Source of the DNA: Spiroplasma endosymbiont of Poecilobothrus nobilitatus
GTDB lineage: Bacteria; Bacillota_I; Bacilli_A; Mycoplasmatales; Mycoplasmataceae
NCBI RefSeq assembly: GCF_964030655.1
Contig: NZ_OZ034915.1
Span: 1,116,001 to 1,180,000, forward strand
DNA: 64,000 bases
Reading direction: 5' to 3'
The first letter of the stretch is position 1, and every line of letters starts with the position of its first letter. The notes beneath the pieces are model-generated. The model ran no database searches. It worked only from the letters and a program-made list of their open reading frames with translations, and was not told where the DNA came from. A program made the translations under genes and the position numbers. Below are positions 33,922 through 44,922 of the stretch, in pieces.

Positions 33922-35460
33922 TTATTCACTTTTTAAACGAATTGTAACTTTGAATGAACCAACTTTGATTGGATCATAATCATTTCTTGTAATATCAACT
34001 ACAGTATAATCTCGTTGTAACTTTTGGTTTAAAGTTCCAAATTTAACACCTCTGTTTGTTCCTTTGTTTGAAGGAATAAACACTGGAATTTTTCGATAAT
34101 CTAATGCTGGAATTGTCATATAAACAACAATTTGTTGATATGGTGAGTCAACATCTTTCAATGATTCATTTAAGTATTTAACAAATTCATTACTTACTAA
34201 TTGTGTTCCAAAGTTTTTATCTTCCACAAATTCATGTGATTGATTATGGGTAATGTAAAACGAAACTTTTGCATCACAATTTACTAATAAGTATTTTTGT
34301 TGTACTGTTGCACCATTATATGTATATGATGATTTATCTTGACATTTTTCAGCAATTGCTGCAGCAATTTCATTTGCAACTGTTTCAATTTTATATAATT
34401 TTTCATTATTTAAATCATATTTTGCTGATTTATTTCATAATAATTCATCATCATTAACACGAACTTGTTCTAAAAATAATAATTTACGTAATCATTTTTT
34501 AGGAGCATTTTTTCATTCATCCTCCCCTAAAATTACTTTACTTAGTCCTTCTGCTTCTTTTGTTTTTGAACGCATTACTTGAATAATGTCTAATGCAACA
34601 GGAGTTTTTTCTTGTTTATCAACTAACATTAATGAAGGCCCAAACCCCGATAATACTTTATGTGTATTTGGTTTGAATAATTTAATTCATTGATCATGTT
34701 TAATTTCAAATAATTCATTAATTGAATCTAAATCATCTTGTGAAGATTGTGATAAATCAATAATATAATTTGAACTTAATAAGTTAAATAATCTTCTTAA
34801 TAAATATTTTAATGTATTAACTGTTTCATACATTTTGAATTTATGAATTGGATCATTATCTCATGGTGATAATGCATTATTATAAATAATTTTTAAAGCA
34901 ATATAATTAATACTTGATTTTTTAGCAACTTGTGCAATTGCCCCTGCTTCAGTATCAATTACATCAATAGTATGCCCATATTTATCAACCATTTCCTTAA
35001 ATTGTTTTGAGTTATAAATCAACATATCTGCTGTTCCAGTAACTCCTTCTGTTAACCCTAATTTAAAGTCTTTAACAACTTTAACAAATTCACCATCGAA
35101 TTGGAATGATTCAGGTTCATTAACAATTTGTCCATATTTAATATCTTTAAAAACTGTTAAGTCAGCATCACGATAAATAAATTTTGTTGAGATTGTTGTG
35201 TCTCCTGTGTCATGCTTATCGTTTGTTGACAATGCTAAGTCTACATTTAAAATTGTTTGTAAACCAGGATATTTTTCTAATAAGTAAGTAATTGCCATTG
35301 CAGCATTTGCTTTACCATATCCTACTGTTGCTATAATGAAAGTTTTTCCATGGTATTTAACATGTTGAATTACACAGTTCTTTCACCAATATTTTTTTAC
35401 TGTTTTAATACTGTGCTTATCTTTCATCGTGAAATATGCTGTTGAAATTACGCCGATCAT
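33922..35460 (-). CDS. Nucleoside phosphorylase-like (MTA/SAH nucleosidase-type) domain fused to an unknown C-terminal domain
   Basis: 512 aa. Residues about 1-215 resemble the PNP/UDP superfamily: FIIATVGYGKANAAMAITYL near the N-terminus and VIDTEAGAIAQVAKKSSINY, close to the MtnN signature (D-x-E-x-x-A). The usual SD after the last strand is NN (KIIYNNALSP), so the purine-binding Asp may be missing. Residues about 216-512 match nothing I know: mixed alpha/beta, no membrane segment. RBS GAGGTGG. Family MtnN is about 230 aa, so the fusion doubles the size. It might be a catalytically altered sensor or a nucleosidase; function is unresolved. Confidence 0.65.
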
Positions 35461-35684
35461 TTATTTTCCACCTCTATTTTCATATTTAATTTCCAAAAAT
35501 TGTTTATTTTTAGTGCATATTACTATAATTAATATTTGATTATATGCAAAATACAACCATTACTATTGTATCGTATTTTATCTTAATTATCAATGACAAA
35601 TATTAAAATGTTTAAAATTGTTAAAATTATAATAATTTTTTTGTTTTTAATTTTTAAAATTGTAAACTGTAATATGAAGTGCAA

Positions 35685-35712
35685 CAAATCAACTCAGAAA
35701 GGAGTTGATTTG
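35685..35712 (+). promoter_or_regulatory. 11-bp perfect hairpin over the RBS of a phage-like ORF
   Basis: CAAATCAACTC, AGAAAG, GAGTTGATTTG. The GGAG ribosome site lies at the loop/3' arm junction, so folding would hide it. Confidence 0.7.
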
Positions 35713-35715
35713 TTA

Positions 35716-35892
35716 ATGGAAAGAAAACATTATTTTACTTTGCGGTCTTTAGTAACTAAGTATGGAAAAGATAATGTTATTAATTTAGGAATTATTGCTT
35801 GAATTGGTTTATCAATTTATCAAAAAATCCGCCAAATTCAAGGGAAGAAAAAAGATAAAAAAGAAATTAAAAGTAAGGAGGATAAGGAATAA
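35716..35892 (+). CDS. Small plectrovirus-like protein
   Basis: 58 aa (MERKHYFTLRSLVTKYGKDN, one hydrophobic stretch, then a Lys/Glu-rich tail ending KSKEDKE). The frame is open upstream to an ATG at 35593 and includes a TTG at 35710 that is better spaced from GGAG; the true start is uncertain. The stop overlaps the next ATG (TAATG), the layout of compact filamentous phage genomes. Assignment to Spiroplasma plectroviruses rests on style and memory of such ORFs, not on a search. Confidence 0.5.
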
Positions 35893-35943
35893 TGTTGGGT
35901 ATGTATTTAACAACAGCTGTTAATTTTCTAGCTGCAGATACTC
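35892..35943 (+). pseudogene. Start of a second plectrovirus-like ORF, cut by IS3 copy D
   Basis: It begins MLGMYLTTAVNFLAADT after AAGGAGGATAAGG and ends at the IS terminus after 17 codons. Hydrophobic and Ala-rich, it could be the start of a small coat-type protein. Confidence 0.45.
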
Positions 35944-37163
35944 TGGAATGGCAACACTTTTTAGGACACTTTTTATATAGACATTTTTTTTCTAAAAGTA
36001 ACTGGAGATAAATAATTTAAACTGCCATGAATTCGAATATTGTTATATCAATGCACAAAATCAAAAAGTTCGTATTTTAATTGTGTTAAATTTTTAAATT
36101 TTTTACCCTTAATAAATTCAGTTTTAAAAGTTTTGTAAGTTGTTTCAGCCACAGCATTATCATAAGGGCAGCCTTTATTGCTTAATGATCTTTTAATATT
36201 AAAAGTTATTAAAATTTCATCAATGATTTTATTTTTAAACTAATTACCACGATCAGTATGAAATAGAGTTATTTGATTTAATGGTCGTGTTATTTTATGA
36301 AAAGCTTGTTGGACCAGTTCGGCTGTTTTATTCAGCCCAGCACTATAACCAATTATTTCACGATTAAACAAGTCAATTAATAAACAAATATAATGTCATT
36401 TAGCGCCAACTTGAACATATGTTAAATCACTAACAATAACTTCATTAGGTTTTTTGTTGTTAAATTGACGATTTAAAATATTATTAATTTGGTCATTATT
36501 GACTGTTGTTTTATGATTATGATATTTTAATTTGGTGTATTTAGAAACCAAATTATTTTTGATCATAAATAATCTGATTTTTCTCCGCGATAAGATGATA
36601 TCTTTTCTATTTAAAATAACTTTAATTTTGCGAGCCCCATAAATTTTGCGATTTTTATTAAAGGAACTGATAATTTCTTGTTCATAATTATTAACTTGCT
36701 TGTTAATACATTTATTAGTTTGATAATAATACGTTGATTTTGATAAACCCAAAATCTTACATATTTTTTCTTACTGAATATTTTGTTTTGTTGTTATTAA
36801 TTATTGTTATTTTTTGGCCATTATCAGTGCGGCTTGCTTTAAAATGTCATTTTCCATTTTCAAGTCTTTAAGTTCTTTTCGTAAAGTTATTATTTCATTT
36901 TCTTATAGTGTGCGATTGTCTTTTTTTTAAATGAACCAGAATTATTATAATTTTTAACTCAACTATAAATAGTTGGTTTTGGTAAATTATATTCTTGCCC
37001 TAGATTAATAACAATTTTACCATTTTTATATAGCATGACAATTTGTTTTTTAAATTCTTCAGAGTATGAAGTTTTATTTCCCATTTTTATATTCCTTCTT
37101 TCTTAATAATTTTATCTAATTTTGAAGTCTATATAATTATGGTCCTAATAATTGTGGCCTATC
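35944..37163 (-). mobile_element. IS3/IS150-type element, copy D
   Basis: The right end TGGAATGGCAAC is complete; the left end stops at GCCTATC, two bases short, where it joins copy E head-on. The element is inverted relative to E. Confidence 0.85.
35973..37084 (-). pseudogene. IS3-family transposase, copy D, multiply broken
   Basis: OrfA has GAA to TAA near 36905 and a deletion near 36922. OrfB has an extra T near 36766 and GAG to TAG near 36241. Confidence 0.85.
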
Positions 37164-37911
37164 TACTAATAAATTTATTAACAAGCGAGTTAATAATTAT
37201 GAACAAGAAATTATCAGTGCCTTTAATAAAAGCCGCAAAATTTATGGGGCTCGCAAAATTAAAGTTATTTTAAACAGAAAAGATATCATCTTATCGCGGC
37301 GAAAAATCAGATTCTTTATGATCAAAAATAATTTGGTTTCTAAATACACCAAATTAAAATATCATAATCATAAAACAACAGTCAATAATGACCAAATTAA
37401 TAATATTTTAAATCGTCAATTTAACAACAAAAAACCTAATGAAGTTATTGTTAGTGATTTAACATATGTTCAAGTTGGCGCTAAATGACATTATATTTGT
37501 TTATTAATTGACTTGTTTAATCGTGAAATAATTGGTTATAGTGCTGGGTCGAATAAAACAGCCGAACTGGTCCAACAAGCTTTTCATAAAATAACACGAC
37601 CATTAAATCAAATAACTCTATTTCATACTGATCGTGGTAATGAGTTTAAAAATAAAATCATTGATGAAATTTTAATAACTTTTAATATTAAAAGATCATT
37701 AAGCAATAAAGGCTGCCCTTATGAAAATGCTGTGGCTGAAACAACTTACAAAACTTTTAAAACTGAATTTATTAAGGGTAAAAAATTTAAAAATTTAACA
37801 CAATTAAAATACGAACTTTTTTATTTTGTGCATTGATATAACAATATTCGAATTCATGGCAGTTTAAATTATTTATCTCCAGTTACTTTTAGAAAACAAA
37901 TGTCTATATAA
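37164..37911 (+). pseudogene. IS3-family OrfB fragment, copy E
   Basis: OrfA and the start of OrfB are absent. The remaining frame is open with all three DDE residues, but has no start signal of its own. Confidence 0.82.
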
Positions 37912-37940
37912 AAAGTGTCCTAAAAAGTGTTGCCATTCCA
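37164..37940 (+). mobile_element. IS3/IS150-type element, copy E, 5'-truncated
   Basis: It matches the element from inside OrfB (ACTAATAAATTT...) to the complete right end GTTGCCATTCCA. Confidence 0.85.
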
Positions 37941-38859
37941 AGTTGTTAAAGAAGATAAAATAAACTTATCTGCATTAAAATTTACTTCAAATGGTTTATT
38001 ATTGTTAATATCAAATGTTTTTCTATTATATAATATAGTACCAAGAAGACGAATTATTGCACTAGTTTGTTTTATTTTTAATATATCTATAGATAACGTG
38101 TCTTTTGCTATTAAAGGATTAAGATTTTTAAATTGTTTCAATATTGTATCCTCACAATTATTTTTAAGGTGTTCTAAATTTCGAATTGGAACAACCCTAG
38201 ATAAAGTTAACAATGGGATTATAATTAATTGTAAAATAATGTTATCAAAAACAAAGGCATCAAGAAAATATGGACGAGAAAAAATTGAGTGATTTAATGT
38301 CACTAAACGATTACGAATATGTTCTTCATCAATATCAAAACGTTCAATATTCCCAATATCAACTGTTGATGCTAATTCTAACAATGACTTAGGAGCATTT
38401 CTTTTCTCAATGTTATGATCTTTTATTTTAAAAATTACTTTTTTAATTACTTTTTTATTTAATAACATTTGTGGATAAGATATAGAAGTTTCTTTAATTT
38501 TAAGATATGCTCAAAAAGTATTGTCTAAAGTATTATAATTATCTTTTGGTATTTATAATTTAACTTCTTCCATTTTTGTTTTTGGATATTTTTCTTTTAT
38601 TGCAAGTAAAATTGCTTCTGGTTTATTTTCGCTAATAGTGCCAAGGTCTTTTAATGCATTAAGGGGTTCTGTAGAAATTCATTCTTTATAATCTGTAGAT
38701 TTAAATTCTATAATTCCATCTATTAATACATAAAAGTCATTTCTTAAATTGTCTTTTTTTTGCATTATCTGATAATGTATAAACATTATTTGCCAGTAAA
38801 TTTGGAATAGTTCCAAAAGTTATAGTTACACTAATTAATAAGTGTAATATTTTTTTCAT
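37941..38859 (-). pseudogene. Secreted protein remnant
   Basis: It starts MKKILHLLISVTITFGTIPN with AAAGGAAAAAAG upstream, a cleavable signal peptide ending near LLANN and lacking a lipobox Cys. After about 30 codons an A8 run (should be A7) shifts the frame. A TAA in ...KTKMEEVKL breaks it again near 38560. The frame then runs open (IPKDNYNTLDNTFWAYLKIK, later MLLNKKVIKKVIFKIKDHNI) to the IS E boundary, where the C-terminus is lost. I do not recognise the family; surface proteins with such signals are common in Spiroplasma. Confidence 0.55.
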
Positions 38860-38907
38860 TTCTTTTTTCCTTTCTTTTATTAGTAAATAGTTAATTCTAA
38901 AATATTA

Positions 38908-40049
38908 CTTTAATTTTGTAGAAAACTCTTGATATTTATAAAATATACCTAAAATTAGGTATATTTTTAATATAAGAGGTGAATAATTAATGGAAAAAAT
39001 AATTGAAGAATTAATAAATAGTTTAACAGATGATCAATTTTTAGAATTTCATGAAAAAGTCAAAAAAGAAGCAGAATTAATTAAAAAAAAAAACGCTTAA
39101 ATGAAATTGATCAAAAACTTATGGATAAAGGTATTAAATGTCCTAATTGTCAATCTTTTTATTGTGTTAAAAATGGTCATAATCCTGAAGGAAAACAAAA
39201 ATATTTATGCAAAAAATGTCGTGCTAGTTTTGATGCTTTTCGTGATCATTTTACGTATTGAAGTCATTTAAATTATGAACAGTGAAATTTATTGATTCAA
39301 ATTTCATTATTAGGCCAATCTAGTAAAATGATTTCCCGCTTTATTAAAACATCACCGAAAACCGCTTGATATAATCGCCAAAAAATAATGAAATCAAAAC
39401 AATTAGAAAACACCCAATTAAAATTTAAAACGTTAAATGGCCAAATTCAAATCGATGAAACATTTATTAAAGAAATCCGCAAAGGTAATTTTAAAGATAA
39501 ATTTGATAAAAGAAAAATTCATCTTGATTAATTTTCAACCAACACTAAATGTTGTATTCAAATGGCTGTTGATAGCAATAATAATATTTATGTTAAATCA
39601 ACCAACACAAAACGATTACAAAAACAGTGAATTATTGAAAATATTAATAAACAATTAATCAAAGAAAATTCAATTATTATTTCTGACATGCAACCATTAT
39701 ATTTATTAGTATCAAAACAAACAAATTCTATTTTATTAGCAACTAAAACTAGCACAAATCCTGATGCTAGTTATCGGAAGTTAAATAAAATTAGTAAATT
39801 ACAATCAAATCTTAAAGAATCCTTAATTCATTATCATGGCTTAGGTTTCACGAACATTCAAAATTATTTAAATCTCTGAAAATGAAAATACCAGCATAAA
39901 GGTTTAACGCCAAACCAACAATCATCGGTATTATATTTTAACGTATAAAAAAGTTAAATAACAATATTAAAAGTTTATATAATTTTCTTTTAAAGTTATC
40001 ATATTGATGATTTTTTTTATTTCATCAAGAGTTTTCTACAAAATTAAAA
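38908..40049 (+). mobile_element. IS1595-like element, copy 6
   Basis: 1142 bp. The flanks share AAATATTA, allowing for one A of slippage in the right-hand A run. Confidence 0.88.
38990..39948 (+). pseudogene. IS1595-like transposase, copy 6
   Basis: One base is missing in the A-rich stretch near 39090 (a C in the other copies), and TCA is TAA at 39529-39531. The latter lesion is shared with copy 5. Confidence 0.87.
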
Positions 40050-40140
40050 AAAATATTATATCATTTTAATATTTTATGTTATTATCTAATTAATAGATTT
40101 GTTGCACTTGCATTTACAATTTACATTTTGTTTTAGCAAA

Positions 40141-40173
40141 AAAAAAAAAAACAATTATAAAATTGTTTTTTTA
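40141..40173. terminator. Terminator after greA
   Basis: AAAAAACAATT and AATTGTTTTTTT form the stem; the greA stop is 5 nt away on the minus strand. Confidence 0.8.
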
Positions 40174-40177
40174 TTAT

Positions 40178-40648
40178 TTATTCTACAGTTAAAATTTTAA
40201 CTTTATAAGGTTCTTGAATTCCCTTAATTTCAACTAAATCTCCAGCTTTTTTTCCAATAATAGCTTTTGAAATTGGTGATTCATTTGAAATTGTATTTTC
40301 AAAAGGATTAGCCTCAACAGCACCAACAATTTTTAGTTCATATTTTTTATTAATTAATAAATTAGTAAATGTTACTGTACTTCCCAACTTAATAATTCCC
40401 GTTTTTGATTTAACTTCCTTAATTTCTTTTGCTTTTGTTAATAGTGATTCAATTTCTTTAATTCGTCCTTCAACTTCCGCTTGACGGTTTCGCGCTGCAT
40501 CATAATCAGCATTTTCTGATAAATCTCCCTGTGCACGAGCTTCTTTTAACTCTTCAATAACTTCGGGACGAATAACATTAATTAAATTATCTAATTCTTC
40601 TTGTAAGTCTTTAATTCCCTCTTTAGTTAACAAAATTTCTTCATTCAT
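40178..40648 (-). CDS. greA: Transcription elongation factor GreA
   Basis: 156 aa. It rescues backtracked RNA polymerase by stimulating transcript cleavage. The N-terminal coiled coil (residues about 1-75) has the signature RPEVIEELKEARAQGDLSEN followed by ADYDAARNRQ, with the catalytic acidic pair in the hairpin tip; the C-terminal FKBP-like domain follows (GSTVTF, ISNESPISKAIIGKKAGD). A clear RBS (AAAGGAGAGAAC) precedes the ATG. Monocistronic. Confidence 0.96.
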   Translation of the reverse strand: MNEEILLTKEGIKDLQEELDNLINVIRPEVIEELKEARAQGDLSENADYDAARNRQAEVEGRIKEIESLLTKAKEIKEVKSKTGIIKLGSTVTFTNLLINKKYELKIVGAVEANPFENTISNESPISKAIIGKKAGDLVEIKGIQEPYKVKILTVE

Positions 40649-40728
40649 GGTGTTCTCTCCTTTTCTCTCTGTTTTTTAATTACAACAATCATTATTATAC
40701 CTTAAAAAAGGCAATAATAATGGGGTTT

Positions 40729-41876
40729 TTTTAATTTTGTAGAAAACTCTTGATGAAATAAAAAAAATCATCAATATGATAACTTTAAAAGAAAATTATA
40801 TAAGCTTTTAATATTGTTATTTAACTTTTTTATACGTTAAAATATAATACCGATGATTGTTGGTTTGGCGTTAAACCTTTATGCCGGTATTTTCATTTTC
40901 AGAGATTTAAATAATTTTGAATGTTCGTGAAACCTAAGCCATGATAATGAATTAAGGATTCTTTAAGATTTGATTGTAATTTACTAATTTTATTTAACTT
41001 CCGATAACTAGCATCAGGATTTGTGCTAGTTTTAGTTGCTAATAAAATAGAATTTGTTTGTTTTGCTACTAATAAATATAATGGTTTCATGTCAGAAATA
41101 ATAATTGAATTTTCTTTGATTAATTGTTTATTAATATTTTCAATAATTCACTGTTTTTGTAATCGTTTTGTGTTGGTTGATTTAACATAAATATTATTAT
41201 TGCTATCAACAGCCATTTGAATACAACATTTAGTGTTGGTTGAAAATGAATCAAGATAAATTTTTCTTTTATCAAATTTATCTTTAAAATTACCTTTGTG
41301 GATTTCTTTAATAAATGTTTCATCGATTTGAATTTTGCCATTTAACATTTTAAATTTTAATTGGGTGTTTTCTAATTGTTTTGATTTCATTATTTTTTGG
41401 CGATTATATCAAGCGGTTTTCGGTGATGTTTTAATAAAGCGGGAAATCATTTTACTAGATTGGCCTAATAATGAAATTTGAATCAATAAATTTCATTTCA
41501 TTGTTCATATTTTAAATGACTTCAATACGTAAAATGATCACGAAAAGCATCAAAACTAGCACGAAATTTTTTGCATAAATATTTTTGTTTTCCTTCAGGA
41601 TTATGACCATTTTTAACACAATAAAAAGATTGACAATTAGGACATTTAATACCTTTATCCCTAAATTTTTGATCAATTTCATTTAAGCGTTTTTGTTTTT
41701 TAATTAATTATGCTTCTTTTTTGACTTTTTCATGAAATTATAAAAATTGATCATCTGTTAAACTATTTATTAATTCTTCAATTATTTTTTCCATTAATTA
41801 TTCACCTCTTATATTAAAAATATACCTAATTTTAGGTATATTTTATAAATATCAAGAGTTTTCTACAAAATTAAAG
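40729..41876 (-). mobile_element. IS1595-like element, copy 7
   Basis: 1148 bp, minus orientation. The flanks share G and T runs that make the target duplication ambiguous. It shares the 5-bp GAAAT duplication with copy 4. Confidence 0.88.
40830..41794 (-). pseudogene. IS1595-like transposase, copy 7
   Basis: Two GAA-to-TAA changes in the first 35 codons (one shared with copy 4), the 5-bp frameshifting duplication, and the Cys-to-Phe zinc-ribbon change. Confidence 0.87.
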
Positions 41877-41883
41877 GGTTTTT

Positions 41884-42193
41884 TTATTTTTTATCAAGTA
41901 ATAAAGCCTTAATTTTTGTTGCAATCATATCAATTGCAATTTCATTTCCTTCATAATATGGCACAATAATATCGGCATATTTAATACTTGGTTCAACAAA
42001 GTACTCATGCATTGGTTTTACTGTTGTTAAATACTAATTAATAATACTTTCGACTGTTCGTCCCCGTTCTGATAAATCACGTGTTAAACGTCGAATAAAA
42101 CGAATATCATCTTCTGTTTTAATAAAGATTTTAATATCCGATAATTTACGAATTTCTTCTAATGCTAAACCTAAAATACCATCAATAATAATA
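41884..42193 (-). pseudogene. udk: Uridine kinase, C-terminal fragment
   Basis: About 100 codons remain: [40 protein letters not shown] with [11 protein letters not shown], then VKPMHEYFVEPSIKYADIIV. This is the second half of uridine kinase. The P-loop half is missing, replaced by an IS3-type terminus at 42194. A Gln codon is TAG at 42034-42036. Pyrimidine salvage through this gene is therefore lost, unless another copy exists. Confidence 0.85.
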
Positions 42194-43337
42194 TAGAGTG
42201 CACCCATTTTAGTAAGTACTAATAAAAAAGTTGGATAGGCTACATTTGGATAGGCCACAATTATTAGGGCCATAATTATATAGACTTCAAAATTAGATAA
42301 AATTATTAATAAAGAAGGAATATAAAAATGGGAAATAAAACTTCATACTCTGAAGAATTTAAAAAACAAATTGTCATGCTATATAAAAATGGTAAAAGTG
42401 TTATTAATATAGGGCAAGAATATAATTTACCAAAACCAACTATTTATAGTTGAGTTAAAAATTATAATAATTCTGGTTCATTTAAAGCAAAAGACAATCG
42501 CACACTAGAAGAAAATGAAATAATAACTTTACGAAAAGAACTTAAAGACTTGAAAATGGAAAATGACATTTTAAAGCAAGCCGCACTGATAATGGCCAAA
42601 AAATAACAATAATTAATAACAACAAAACAAAATATTCAGTAAGAAAAATATGTAAGATTTTGGTTTTATCAAAATCAACGTATTATTATCAAACTAATAA
42701 ATGTATTAACAAGCAAGTTAATAATTATGAACAAGAAATTATCAGTGCCTTTAATAAAAGTCGCAAAATTTATGGGGCTCGCAAAATTAAAGTTATTTTA
42801 AACAGAAAAGATATCATCTTATCGCGGCGAAAAATCAGATTCTTTATGATCAAAAATAATTTGGTTTCTAAATACACCAAATTAAAATATCATAATCATA
42901 AAACAACAGTCAATAATTACCAAATTAATAATATTTTAAATCGTCAATTTAACAGCAAAAAACCTAATGAAGTTATTGTTAGTGATTTAACATATGTTCA
43001 AGTTGACGCTAAATGACATTATATTTGTTTATTAATTGACTTGTTTAATCGTGAAATAATTGGTTATAGTGCTGGGCCGAATAAAACAGCCGAACTGGTC
43101 CAACAATCTTTTCATAAAATAACACGACCATTAAATCAAATAACTCTATTTCATACTGATCGTGGTAATGAGTTTAAAAATAAAATCATTGATGAAATTT
43201 TAATAACTTTTAATATTAAAAGATCATTAAGCAATAAAGGCTGCCCTTATGATAATGCTGTGGCTGAAACAACTTACAAAACTTTTAAAACTGAATTTAT
43301 TAAGGGTAAAAAATTTAAAAATTTAACACAATTAAAA

Positions 43338-44480
43338 CTTTAATTTTGTATAAAACTCTTGATATTTATAAAATATACCTAAAATTAGGTATATTCTTAA
43401 TATAAGAGGTTAATAATTAATGGAAAAAATAATTGAAGAATTAATAAATAGTTTAACAGATGATCAATTTTTAGAATTTCATGAAAAAGTCAAAAAAGAA
43501 GCAGAATTAATTAAAAAACAAAAACGCTTAAATGAAATTGATCAAAAATTTAGGGATAAAAGTATTAAATGTCCTAATTGTCAATCTTTTTATTGTGTTA
43601 AAAATGGTCATAATCCTGAAGGAAAACAAAAATATTTATGCAAAAAATGTCGTGCTAGTTTTGATGCTTTTCGTGATCATTTTACGTATTGAAGTCATTT
43701 AAATTATGAACAGTGAAATTTATTGATTCAAATTTCATTATTAGGCCAATCTAGTAAAATGATTTCCCACTTTATTAAAACATCACCGAAAACCGCTTGA
43801 TATAATCGCCAAAAAATAATGAAATCAAAACAATTAGAAAACACCCAATTAAAATTTAAAACGTTGAATGGCCAAATTAAAATCGATGAAACATTTATTA
43901 AAGAAATCCACAAAGGTAATTTTAAAGATAAATTTGATAAAAGAAAAATTCATCTTGATTCATTTTCAACCAACACTAAATGTTGTGTTCAAATGGCTGT
44001 TGATAGCAATAATAATATTTATGTTAAATCAACCAACACAAAACGATTACAAAAACAGTGAATTATTGAAAATATTAATAAACAATTAATCAAAGAAAAT
44101 TCAATTATTATTTCTGACATGCAACCATTATATTTATTAGTAGCAAAACAAACAAATTCTATTTTATTAGCAACTAAAACTAGTACAAATCCTGATGCTA
44201 GTTATCGGAAGTTAAATAAAATTAGTAAATTACAATCAAATATTAAAGAATCCTTAATTCATTATCATGGCTTAGGTTTCACGAACATTCAAAATTATTT
44301 AAATCTCTGAAAATGAAAATACCAGCATAAAGGTTTAACGCCAAACCAACAATCATCGGTATTATATTTTAACGTATAAAAAAGTTAAATAACAATATTA
44401 AAAGTTTATATAATTTTCTTTTAAAGTTATCATATTGATGATTTTTTTTATTTCATCAAGAGTTTTCTACAAAATTAAAA
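43338..44480 (+). mobile_element. IS1595-like element, copy 8 (open transposase)
   Basis: 1143 bp. It is flanked by CAATTAAAA on both sides (8-9 bp) and inserted into IS3 copy F, so it is younger than F. Confidence 0.9.
43420..44379 (+). CDS. IS1595-like transposase, copy 8
   Basis: 319 aa, fully open with UGA as Trp. An N-terminal helical segment is followed by a zinc ribbon (CPNC...CVKNGHNPEGKQKYLCKKC, residues about 49-78), then a DDE-type core with QIKIDETFIKEI, IISDMQPLYLLVAKQ and a basic C-terminal tail (WKWKYQHKGLTPNQQ). The zinc ribbon plus DDE layout, the size and the 8-bp duplication fit IS1595; ISL3-like relatives are the main alternative. The RBS is GAGGTT here, weaker than GAGGTG in other copies. 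Confidence 0.82.
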
Positions 44481-44620
44481 CAATTAAAATAAGAACTTTT
44501 TGATTTTGTGCATTGATGTAACAATATTCGAATTCATGGCAGTTTAAATTATTTATCTCCAGTTACTTTTAGAAAACAAATGTCTATATAAAAAGTGTCC
44601 TAAAAAGTGTTACCATTCCA

Positions 44621-44922
44621 TAATAATTCACTCAGATCACGGATATCAATATACATCCACTATTTATCACGATAAATGTTTATCTAACGGTATTATAATT
44701 TAAATGGGGAAAAAATACCACTGTGCAGATAATATTGTTATAGAAAGTTTTCATTCATTGCTCAAGAAAGCTACAATCCATAATAAAATATATAATTCAC
44801 ATGAAGAATATATACAAGATGTTATAAAATGAAATACATGATATTCAAATCGTAAAGAAAAAGATATAATTAAAAAATAGTAAATACTTTTTATTAGTAC
44901 TTACTAAAATTGGTGCACTCTA
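44621..44922 (+). pseudogene. Third IS3-type transposase, C-terminal remnant
   Basis: It reads IIHSDHGYQYTSTIYHDKCL, a TAA in GIII-stop-MGKKYH, then NIVIESFHSLLKKATIHNKI and the tail also seen at 6124. HSDHG and IVIES are the second and third DDE motifs of IS3-family integrases. Confidence 0.78.

Larger units (their letters stand above)
42328..44591 (+). pseudogene. IS3-family transposase, copy F, disrupted
   Basis: OrfA (42328-42606) and OrfB are open up to 43337, where copy 8 is inserted. After it, TAC is TAA (44489-44491 region) near the C-terminus. Confidence 0.85.
42232..44620 (+). mobile_element. IS3/IS150-type element, copy F, interrupted by IS1595-like copy 8
   Basis: The left end is present twice: TGGATAGGCTACA at 42232, then TGGATAGGCCACA at 42247. 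The right end is TACCATTCCA at 44620. IS1595-like copy 8 sits at 43338-44480. Confidence 0.87.
42194..44922 (+). mobile_element. Third IS3-type element, gutted by nested insertions
   Basis: Matching ends TAGAGTGCACC (42194) and GGTGCACTCTA (44922), with ATA on both outer flanks, bound the tract. Only the left 38 bp and the right 300 bp (44621-44922) of this element survive; IS3 copy F lies between them. Confidence 0.75.
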
